Notes under the pieces: generated by a model | The model's database searches: none | Told to the model about the DNA's origin: nothing | Seen by the model: the letters and a program-made list of their open reading frames with translations, nothing else | NCBI GenBank assembly: GCA_949358305.1 | Contig: OX442315.1 | Span: 24,020,427-24,084,426 of the forward strand | Length of the DNA stretch: 64,000 nt | Source: Strigamia acuminata | Taxonomy: Eukaryota; Arthropoda; Chilopoda; Geophilomorpha; Linotaeniidae | Direction: 5' to 3' | Shown: one piece after another, positions 1 to 9,946 of the stretch | Layout of the letters: each line of letters begins with the position of its first letter | Numbering within the stretch: position 1 is the stretch's first letter | Translations under genes and position numbers: made by a program

Positions 1-51
1 TTTTAAATTAAAAAAAAGAAAGTTTTTAACGTTTTATTTACTGCTTATTAG

Positions 52-3000
52 TCTTTTTGCATGATTCTTGATGCGGGCTTTACACACAGAAGTACAGTAC
101 TTGATACACACGTGGAATCTGTGATTAACAACTTATTTCCTCAGGTATAGATTAAAAATATTTTTTTTTGTTCAATAACCTATAGTTTGTAGCTTCAGAT
201 TTGTGGAATCCATGATTACATTGAGCCCAGCCTCGTAAAGAATCATAACGAAGTATTGCGATGTTTTTGTTTACTAGGTTGGAGACTCGGAGAAACAATA
301 ATACCGAATCTTAGTTTGGATCTAATTTTTTTTTTTTTTTTAGTTACTTATCATCCAGACACAATTACTCAACTATTATTATCAAATTTGGAATCGAGTG
401 CTGAAAAAAATCGTGTTGGTGGATTAATTCTCTTTAGACATTTGGTTAATATGAATGGTACATTTTATTTGTGAAAATTTGCGCAAGTTATTAACATTTA
501 TTGTGCATTAGAAAATCATATACACGACAAAATGCCAACTATTTTGGCGTTAATGAAAGTTGTTGTTCTCGATAACAATAATAAGGCAAGTTTTTTATAT
601 CTAATTTTGGAGTTTTTGGCTTCCAAGTCAATGAAACTTTGAATTTAATCTATAACTTAGGTTAAGCAATGCTTGGCGCATTTGATCGTTTCTTTAGCAC
701 ATCATGGGTATTTGGAACTTGATGCTGGACCTGTTTTAATTGAATTCTTAATTCGTCAGTGTTCATCCGAGCAGGTAATAATTATTTTATATGGGCGTTT
801 GATTATTAATAAAATAATAATTTACATTTTATTTCGTTAGTCCTTTGAAAACATAAATGAACTTTCAATTAGAGGTACGTGCGAGAATGTTTTGCACATC
901 ATAAGCACGACTGTTCCGAACATTGAAAGGGTAAAATTGATGTTTACATTTTCGAAGGAAAAAAAAAGTTATATTTGAAAATATAGGTTCTTTGGCCTGA
1001 CATTTTAAACTTCATAATACCAATAAGATACACTTCAAGTATTGTTTGCGTGTGTAAAAATGCAGCTTATTTTGCTTCGCGGGTAAGAAACAATGACATC
1101 GAACCATTAGAAATTGACTACGGCAAACTAAGCAAGTTGAATGGACTTTCCGTAAAGCTTTAAATTGGCGTCGGGTGCATGTAGGGACCGTGGCCCGTTT
1201 AAACGCCGGGGGTCAATAAAATCACCAATTTAAAAAAAATCGATGATTTTTATATAAATATCAATGATTTATTTCAAAAACACAGATTTTTTGAAAATCC
1301 ACCGACCCCGAATAAGTGCCGGGATTCAATTAGGCGCCGGGGATTGGGTCCAAAAAATAAATAAACGCCTGGGCGTTTATTTGAAGCTTTACGGAACACA
1401 AATTTGACTATTCCCTTAAAAAAATTATTTCTTTAAAATAATTTCAGCTAATATTAATGAATCAGCGGTACTATTTGCAAGACTTTTGGTAAGCTTTAGA
1501 ATTACAATAGTTTATATTTAATTTTTTAAACTAAATATCATCTATGTGACAGATATTATCGGGCGAAAAGAAACAGCATCGACATTCCACATTACAGTTA
1601 TTGAAAGCTATTGCACCTACATTCCATAAAAATTTAGTACCAACAATGGACGCACAAATTCCTCAGCTCTTAGCTCTTAGTGCTGGTAACAAAATGAATT
1701 ATTTAAGAGTTTTATATTTATTCAAGCTTTGGTTCGATAATAGATGGACAGGATTTGAGTGTACGTGAATGGGAGAGTCATCTTTTAAATTTTTTAAGCC
1801 AAATTTTAAACGATGTGGATGAAGAATATTGGTGCAAAGCATTGGGTCAATCACTGACTAATCAAATTGAAACATACAAGGATTTGCCTCAAAGCAAGGT
1901 TAGTATTATCGTTGGCATCAAATAATTTGATAAATAATTTTAAAAAATTAAATAAATTTAAAGGCATTTTTATTTAAATGTTTGGGGGAAATTATTAAAA
2001 AAGTAAACGATGAAGTGTATTGCCGGACCTATTTGGAAGCAATTTATTCCTCTACACAACATACAGATGAAACCGAAAGGGAGGTTAGTTTTCCAAATAT
2101 TTAAAATATTTAACGCTAATCAAAATGATTATTGTGGTGTTTCAGGGTTGTGCTTGTGCGTTTGGACGAAATTCAATTACTCATTTCGATAGTACATTGA
2201 TTTCCTTACAAAATTTGTCAAAAACCGACACGAGTCGAAAGCATTCTGGAATTTTTAGTTTTTTTATGGTAAATTTCGACATTCTTGTGGTAACGCTGTA
2301 ACATGTCACACGAATTTACAGGATTCAAAATCGGAAGTGGAGCAAGAAATTGCGAGTCGCTGCACTTTAATTCTCTGTTACGGCTACGTGTCCAGTTCAT
2401 GCCCGGTTAACAATCTTTCCACTTGCTTAGAATCGGTGATTCTTAAATATTTGATGTCACAATTTAAATTGGCACAGGTTTGATAAAATCGTGATAAAAC
2501 GTTAAAACGTCTAAAAAGTAAAATGCATTTTTCTTTTTTTAGAAATCACACGACACAAAAATGTGTTTATTGCGAGCCATTAGATTATTGACTGGCGCTT
2601 TACATCCGTCACAATTTTCCGTCAACACAATGAGTCCGTCGTTACGGCTGGAGTTAATTAATCACATTCACCAGTTTTTGAAGGATGCAAATGGAAATAA
2701 TTATTATGTAATAGATTACTCATTGGAATGCATCACAAATTTAATGTACGGTATTTTTAATGCTACTTCGGCATTCCATCAGTTTATTTTAATTTTATAT
2801 TTCTTTATCATTAAAGACAACTGGAACCAGTTATGCCTGCTTCCGAGTGGGAAAAATGTCTAAGAATTTGCACAGAAAAGGTTTATTCAACCTGCCAGGC
2901 TTCCGAAATGCCCAATGAGAGCAGTTTAAAGATGTTGAATCGATTACTTCACACACTATTAGAACGTGAACCTACTTCTGAAAACTTATATTTCATATCA

Positions 3001-6000
3001 AGCGTGAGTAATTAGTTTCTGTATATTTTTTAAAATGAGTCTTTTTTTATTTTATTTTTTTAGTATATAGAACATTGGATTTCGTCAGACAAGATTCAAG
3101 AGCGAAAGCAAAGTCTGTCATCTTTGGTTAAACTACTGGAAGAATATTTAATTATATACTCTAAAACTGGAGAAGTAACTCATTTTTTAGCAATTTTTTG
3201 TCACGTTGACACAATTTTTTTTAATTGGTACCAACAGAATCTTACCCGCTTCAGTCCAATGGGTTCGATCTTAGCTCGGTTGGTTCCTCGATGTTGCGAC
3301 AGTGATGTTGCAATTCGTCAAATAGCTGTAACTGGAATTTCTTCACTTTTTAAACTGGCAGCTTCTTTCGACGGTATCACACTCACATTTGTTAATGTTA
3401 CAATGTAATAAAATTATTGCTTTTTTTAGGCCTTAGCTCAGAATACTTTGAATCTATGTTGTCCAAGTTAGATACGATTCGTTCTTGTCTATCCACAGAA
3501 ATCAATGCTGATGTGCTATTTCAAACAATTACAAATCTTGGCCAAGTTTGTCTCTATTAGTTTAAAATATTTCGTTTTCCTTTTTTTTGATAAAAATATT
3601 CATTTAGCTGATTGCGTCCAATCTGCCTTCTCACCAAGTGATTCCTTTTTTGCACGTCTTATTTGATGGTTTGCTGGACCCGATAAATACGGGTTCTGTA
3701 GGAGTTTGCGTTGTATTCAATGCAGTTGTTCGTAATAGAGGTGGTGAATTACACCAACAGGCAAGTAGAGCACACCCTTCGCTCTAATTAATAAAAAAGT
3801 ATAAATAAAATATTTTGTTTTATAGGTAGAGGTCATATTGCAAATGCTTCATCGGCAGCTTAGTTCTATCGATTATGCAAATACTAGAAAAGCAGCATTG
3901 CAGATTGTGCGAAATGTTGCCAGTCACCATTTGATTCCTGTAGTAGATTTTTTACTTACCTGTTCAACACCCTTTGATAGGTATTAACGAGAAAAGAATG
4001 GTGTTTTGATACTTTAAAACCCGATTGTTGTAGCTCCGTAGCATGTTGTTGGCAATCTTTGGCCCAAGATACGGCTTTGAATACTGAAATTTTGACACAC
4101 TTATTACAAAACTTTAATTTGAATTCGCTTTGTGTATACGAGATAAGTGATCCACGTCATAACAAAGACAAATTATGTATAGCCACTAGAGAATCCATAG
4201 CGGTAGGTAATAAATTAGAAAAAATCAAAAACTTAATTAATTTTGTGATATTTAATTGCAGGTTGTTTACGCATTAAAGGAAATGTTTCAACAAGCAGAA
4301 ATGGAGTCGGCAGCTATCGTCCATTTTAGTCAACTATTTGCTTCGTACGTAATGATTAGTGCCATGTACGTTGAAGCGTATTCGCCTCCACCATTAGACT
4401 TAAAAAAGTCATTGCTGTGGCCACCAGCAAGTGCTCTGCAGAGAAAAGACAAAACAGCTCCAATAAGGTTTGAAAAAAGTTGATTTAATGTATTTTTTTG
4501 CTGTATATCTTACTGGAAATTAACTTTTCATTCAGAGTGATAAGTGATTCTTTACGTGCGTTTTTACTATGTGCACGGCAGGAGTCTATGTTAGACATCG
4601 TCACCGAAGACGGCTGTTGGAGTAATTTAGAGAGCTACGAGACATTTCCTGAGGCAGTAGTTTCGTTATCGAAGTATTAGTTTAATGGTTACAATGATTT
4701 GCAATTTTTTAATTTATTTCATTTTTGGCAGAACGGTGTGTGCTCATGCACCCGAATCATTGGCACGCATCGTGGCACTTTTTAGTCCTGCCCTATCCAG
4801 TTCTATCGAAGTTTATCGAATTGTTTCAGTGGCTTTTTTTGCTGAAGTAATTTTAAGCACATCTACTTTAAACTATTGACTAATTAGGTTTTTGTTTCAA
4901 GTTAATTCATCAACGTTGCAATAACGACCCTTTTTTACTGGAACTTGTCATGAATAGTTTACTTAATATGCTAATAGATGCATCGGCGGCTGTTCGTCGA
5001 ATTAGCATTAGAGGACTTGGCTATATTGTAGAAGTTGGTGCAGACGAGGTAGGTTGCAATAGTTCAAGAACCCGCTTTGAATTTTTCTTGTAGCTTTTAT
5101 CAATTGATAAAAAATGCACGCAAAATCATGTTAAGACTAATGAGCTGTTGGATCCCAGGCACAAATGCATATCAGATTTCCAGACTCTCCTCTGTCGACC
5201 CCTGATCTATTGTAGTTTTATTTTTAAATCTACATTTAATGATCAAGGAAGTGCATTTTGTTATCAGCAATTTTGCGAAGTCTCAATTGATGAAAACTAT
5301 AATTACCATTAATGACCATTACTTGTGGTATTTTAAATGCTGTAATTCTGTTTGAATTAGTATGGCCCTATGGAATGGCTCGGGGTAAGCTAAATTTGAT
5401 ACAATAAAATGAAATACTTTGCTGTATATTTGTCACTTGTTTACTTTTTGGATATTCGGTTCTTATCTAATCACTATAGTCCCCTAATTTACTCACGGAT
5501 TTTGGAACAGCTATTGTATTGATTTGATTGATTGATTTATTTAAAAAAAATAGATACACAAGTACTCAACAACGGTCTTGTCAGCCATGCTGGTGGGATT
5601 GGACGACAAAGACGACTTCAAAGGTGACATTACACTGGAGGCAATGGGCGGCCTCTCTAAAATGTTGGTTGAAATTGATTCTGCTCTTGTGGCTCCCGTA
5701 CTCATTAGCATAGTACTACGCATTAGGACAAACTTTGAAAATGTTAATCAATTACCCTTTAAGTGAAAAGATTGATGTTGACATTTATCTGTGAATTTTT
5801 ATTTTTTCTAGAAAAGGCCGGATGTAAGAGAAGCTGCTTTTAAGCTATTTGGAGATTTATCAAAATTTGCAATTGGCGAAAGTGAGGCAGGTTTTGTGGA
5901 GCAAATTCAAAATAATTTGGTGCCATTGTTGTTGCATCTTAATGACGAAGATAAAAACGTTATTAAAGTAAATCTGTGCCAAATTTTTTTTTTCAATATA

Positions 6001-6929
6001 CCGTAGTTTGCTTAAATGAAACAACTTTAATATTATTTAGGCATGTAAACATTCTTTGCGCAGCGTGGGTCCGTTGCTTGGTTGTGATACTGTCAATAAC
6101 ATGTTGCAAAAGCATTTGATAGCTGAAGGTGAGCTGCTCTACGGAGATTTCATGAATGATTTGAGCAAAATTTTGGTAAGATTCACATATTTATTTGAAT
6201 GTTATAATTATTCACTGATTGTTCTTCAGGTTATTGAGTTTTCTAATAAAATTCCATTGTACGTGACGACTAACATAATGTATTTCAAGAGTGCTTGGGC
6301 AATAATTCAAGCAAATGCTGCTATATTTGTAGGTATGGAAATAAATCAACTTTATTTGTAAATAAATAAGGAAAACTGACAGGATTTTTATTATGTAATC
6401 TTAGGATATCTATTATGTAATGTACCAGAACAAGTCAAATTGCAAATTGACAAGGAAGCTACTTGTACAGGTAAAGTATGTTTTTAGCAGTGTTGTATCG
6501 AACGCGTTCACTTTTCAAAGTGAACGAGAAAAATGAACTTCGTTCACTTCACATGGTGAACGTTCTTTTCCAATCGCTTTTTATGACAAAAACAGCTTTT
6601 TTCGTCATAAACAGCGATGAAAATGACTGAAATTGATCTGAAATTCACAAAATGTGACAAAAAACATGTTTTTTTTTTTAAAAAAAAATCGAAAAAATGA
6701 ATGTGAACTATTAGTTCAAGTTCATGAACTTGAACTAACACTTTGGAAACAATTAGAGTGAACGTGAACGCGAACTTGAACAGATACAATACTGGTTTTT
6801 AGCAACAAAAATAAAGATTCAAATAAGTGTGTTTAATTATTTTTAGCTTTAATATTATTACTGAAATGTGAAGATAAACAAGTTCGCATTCAGGCAGCAG
6901 AAGCAATGAGTTTGTTACATCAATATTGA
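52..6929 (+). CDS. MROH1: MROH1-like HEAT-repeat protein, 3' part (5' end outside window)
   Basis: Maestro heat-like repeat protein, a long all-helical HEAT-repeat protein of poorly defined function (lysosome-associated roles have been reported for the family). I see 31 exons: 52-144, 199-277, 344-457, 488-585, 661-774, 841-930, 987-1131, 1448-1488, 1553-1685, 1744-1898, 1964-2083, 2146-2268, 2322-2477, 2543-2745, 2817-3003, 3064-3174, 3238-3373, 3430-3545, 3608-3760, 3826-3980, 4034-4202, 4262-4467, 4536-4673, 4732-4846, 4902-5048, 5554-5742, 5812-5967, 6041-6175, 6230-6332, 6405-6470 and 6847-6929. Together they encode about 1342 residues, ending at TGA 6927-6929. Family resemblance is clear in EVLRCF, in LAHHGYLE and near the C-terminus. 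The start lies left of the window. Three introns (after 585, 1131 and 3760) need GC donors to keep frame. Two introns carry MITE-like insertions. Exon edges are inferred. Confidence 0.88.
1148..1396. mobile_element. MITE-like inverted-repeat element in an MROH1 intron
   Basis: An 18-bp terminal inverted repeat, TTCCGTAAAGCTTYAAAT, lies at 1148-1165 and in reverse complement at 1379-1396, with one mismatch. Inside, GC-rich blocks (around 1190-1215 and 1305-1350) are imperfectly palindromic around an AT-rich core. The 249-bp element sits inside the intron 1132-1447. Without it the intron would be about 67 nt, the normal size here. I see no clear target-site duplication and no coding capacity. 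The superfamily is not assigned. Confidence 0.6.
6488..6794. mobile_element. Non-autonomous hAT-type MITE with 8-bp TSD
   Basis: The left end reads CAGTGTTGTATC (6488-6499). The right end is its reverse complement with one mismatch (6783-6794). The element is flanked by the perfect 8-bp duplication GTTTTTAG at 6480-6487 and 6795-6802. An 8-bp duplication with CAG...CTG ends is typical of hAT elements. The 307-bp interior is rich in short GTTCAC/GTGAAC palindromes and has no transposase. It lies in the last intron of MROH1 (6471-6846), which would be about 61 nt without the element and one TSD copy. Confidence 0.85.
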
Positions 6930-6963
6930 AATTAAAATGTAATAAAATGTAAAAAAAAAAAAC

Positions 6964-6969
6964 AATAAA
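6964..6969 (+). promoter_or_regulatory. Polyadenylation signal of MROH1
   Basis: AATAAA occurs 35 nt after the MROH1 stop codon. The MROH1 3' UTR is therefore very short. The 275 bp between here and the next start codon hold the PEDS1 promoter and leader. Confidence 0.6.
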
Positions 6970-7055
6970 AGAAATGTGACGAATTGATCTTACAAGTATT
7001 TTATTCTGCCGCTTAAACCTAATGGAATTTGAAAAGCGAAAAACATGGCGTTACG

Positions 7056-7119
7056 CACGTGAAGTGATTACCGAATGAAACAGCTGAGGAATCGGGCGGA
7101 GTCGAGCAGAACAGCCAAT
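7056..7119 (+). promoter_or_regulatory. E-box and CCAAT box upstream of PEDS1
   Basis: A CACGTG E-box lies at 7056-7061 and a CCAAT box at 7115-7119, 125-190 bp upstream of the PEDS1 ATG (7244). Both are standard proximal promoter motifs and would fit bHLH-ZIP and NF-Y binding. Short motifs like these also occur by chance. Confidence 0.35.
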
Positions 7120-7243
7120 CACAGCAAGGAAGTCGGTATCGGTCTGCAGTTAGACGGAATGTAATCACTTCGGCTCACTTGGACTTCGATACGTGACTCT
7201 CAGGCTCAGCCCAACCGAGCCCAACCCATCCAAAAAACAAGCG

Positions 7244-8399
7244 ATGGCTTCCCAATTACTACCGCCTGTCAAAACGGAAAAACAGATCTTCGAAAACTCA
7301 ATGCCGGAAGATGATCCGAATTCGAACTCAACTGTAACCACGACCGAAATTATGGAGGACGAAATTAAGCTAAGATGGGGACCTCACCATGCAGGAGCTA
7401 AAGAATTAGCTAACTTATACAGCAGAAGTATTTTAATTTGTTGTCTGAGTCTGAGTCACTTGTTGGTGAAACTTGTGATGACTGATTACACAGAAAATTG
7501 ACTCATGACATTTTTATTACCAGGAAAACGAACGCAAGAATACATTTGTATCATCGTGTGCATTATTCTTATGTTTATCAACTTTTACCATATGTGCTTA
7601 AATTTTAGACTAGAAAATTGGAATATTGTACTAATCGCAGCGAGTGAGTTCGATGATATTTACGCGAGTGAAATATCTAATTTTTCCGTTGTCATTTCAG
7701 TTTGCGGAATTATTACTGCTGATTTTGGCAGTGGATTAGTACATTGGGGAGCCGATACATGGGGCTCAATCGAAGTTCCCATCATTGGCAAAGTAATTAT
7801 CGTTTATCAATAGTTTGGAATTATTTATTTATTTTTCTTTTTGCTGATGTAGAACTTCATTCGTCCATTTCGAGAACATCATATTGATCCTACCTCAATT
7901 ACTCGTCACGACTTTATCGAAACGAATGGCGACAATTTCATGTTAACTATTCCAACTTTGGCCCAAATGGCGCACAACTTCCACTACTTAGCTCCAGAAG
8001 AAGTTCAAAGAAACTATTCAAAGTATTGCTACCTGTTTTTATTGGCAGTTTTTGTTGCAATGACGAATCAGGCAAGTTATCTTTTTTTTCTGATAACTTA
8101 TTTATTTATTTATTTATTTTTATTTATTAATTTTTCAGATTCACAAATGGTCACACACATATTTTGGTTTGCCCACATGGGTGACGTGTCTGCAAGATTG
8201 GCACATAATACTTCCCCGTCGCCATCATCGGATTCATCATGTGGCGCCGCATGAAACTTATTTTTGTATCACGACAGGTTGGCTGAATTACCCACTGGAG
8301 AAGATCCACTTCTGGTCCACTTTGGAACAAATAATAGAAACATTTACCGGGATGAAGCCACGAACTGACGATTTCAAGTGGGCGCAGAAGCGCGATTAA
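7244..8399 (+). CDS. PEDS1: Plasmanylethanolamine desaturase (TMEM189/Kua family)
   Basis: ER-membrane desaturase that makes the vinyl-ether bond of plasmalogens. Five exons (7244-7427, 7524-7643, 7701-7792, 7853-8071, 8139-8399) encode 291 residues, close to the human protein. The start is the first in-frame ATG. The family's histidine-rich motifs are all visible: HWGAD, REHHIDP, HNFHYL, HKWSH and HHRIHH. These are presumed di-iron ligands. A membrane segment follows the exon 1/2 join (ICIIVCIILMF), and another precedes the HKWSH motif. The intron after residue Q (8072-8138) starts with GCAAGT instead of GT. Using the nearby GT would break the frame before HKWSH. The fusion with the UBE2V1 ubiquitin-conjugating variant known in mammals is not present here. 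Confidence 0.93.
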
Positions 8400-9620
8400 C
8401 TTACAAATGCCATCACGAAGTAGATCTCAAATTGAAGTTGGTGCTTTGCTGCTCATTTTGTGAGGAGAATACTTGACTCTTGACAAAATTAATTTTCACG
8501 AAGCGTGCGGCTTTATCCAAGCGGAGCTCAACTCTTTTTCCATTTTTTTAAAACAAAATGTGCATTAATGAAATTAATTTGGTGCTTGATCTCATGTCGG
8601 TCCAATTAATTCCCCTCCAAAAAAACAAATCTAAACAAATTTTTGCCTTACCAAGCATAACAGATCTCATTGATTTAATACAAGACGGAATTTTTAGGCT
8701 GGGTACTTATTTATAACCTAAAGAGGGTCGGTTGGCTGTGTGCTTCCAGACGGAGTGTAATTTTAGTGACAACGAAAGCTTCCAAACGAACAAATATTTA
8801 AACCCTATTGCTATAAACGATATTAATTGACATGAGTTCAAGTTGTCCTTTTTTAAAGATTGGGTAATTTGTTGTTCCCATGTACTATGTGTCAACAATT
8901 TATCTGTTGATACGTATATTTGTAATCTGTTTATTGGAAAATTCAATAGGTTTGTGACACGTGAATCCTAAAGTAGTTATTGATCATTTAGATCTCTCTG
9001 ATATTTTCATGTTCTACTCATTTTCATTTGTTTACATACAAGTTGTTTAAGTGCCAAGGTTTTTAATTATGAACTAAAGACAATCAATTCAAGGTCACGT
9101 AATTAGCGATCACCTAATAGGTTTGATTTAATTTTTTTTTTAACTTTTAATTTTAAACTGAGTGTTATTCAAGTGTGTTGTGTATACTAAAACGTTCGCC
9201 CCCTGATTTTGGTTCTATTTTATTCCTCAATTGTGGCTAATTCCATTCATGGCCACACTAAGCTCACCTGGAAATTCTTAAAAAGTGTTTGCTTAGTTAA
9301 ATACGATTAGAATGGTTTTGCTAACAAACTTTTTTTTTTTGAAAAAACAAAAATATTTTATTAATGCTGACAATATTTATGGAATATTTATCTGAATTTA
9401 ATTCTGAAAAAAATCCACGCTTTGCAAATGATCTACTTAAGAAGGGAAACGTTTGTGTTGTATATAATAATAATAAAAAATAAACAACTTTTATACACGT
9501 ATGTATCAAAGTTGATTAAATATGATTTCGGGGATTGTTGAGTTGACATGTGATAACTATATGCCTTACATTTTAACCGTTGTCATTGTGCTGAACGGTG
9601 TTTTTGTTGGCGTCGTGTAG
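8400..9620. other. PEDS1 3' UTR and intergenic sequence
   Basis: This is AT-rich sequence without a credible ORF. It probably begins with the PEDS1 3' UTR. Clustered AATAAA-like motifs near 9466-9490 could end that transcript. No tRNA, repeat or element was recognised. Confidence 0.4.
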
Positions 9621-9946
9621 AAAAACTGAAGCAATGTACTCATGGCAGAATTGTAAAGCGAATTGAAAATGCATTAAACAGGCAGGTATTTATTCGCATC
9701 AAATACAAAGTCACTGAAGTTGTGTTGTATTACCTACAAGATGCTGCTCATTTGTTTCCAAAGGCTCTTGTAAGAGGAATTGTTGGTTGTTGTCCAATTG
9801 AATGTTCGGGTCTATATGAACAACTGTGTTGTTGTCTAAATGAGATGCTTTTAATTGTCCAACGAGAATTGGATATCGATCCATTTGCGATATTTCTAAT
9901 GGGAACCCCTAATAAAATAAAATATACAATTCAAACTCAAGTCTAA
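9621..9946 (+). CDS. Unrecognised protein, possible terminal exon
   Basis: An open frame of about 108 codons ends at TAA 9944-9946 and has no internal ATG until late. It would therefore need an upstream exon, and GTGTAG at 9615-9620 could be the acceptor. The predicted peptide has a helical middle (KVTEVVLYYLQDAAHLF) and a cysteine-rich part (GCCPIECSGLYEQLCCC). I do not recognise the family. A start could be at ATG 9522, but no donor/acceptor pair joined the two convincingly. It may be a real small gene or a decayed fragment. Its stop overlaps the last codon of the zinc-finger gene read on the other strand. Confidence 0.35.

Noticed and set aside
1083-1084. GT donor GGTAAG after FASR in MROH1
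   Set aside because: Using it puts the next exon out of frame and loses the segment aligned with human MROH1. The GC donor at 1132 solves both.
8707-8946. Minus-strand ORF of 79 codons that might be a downstream zinc-finger exon
   Set aside because: It has no acceptor in the right phase and the translation looks random.
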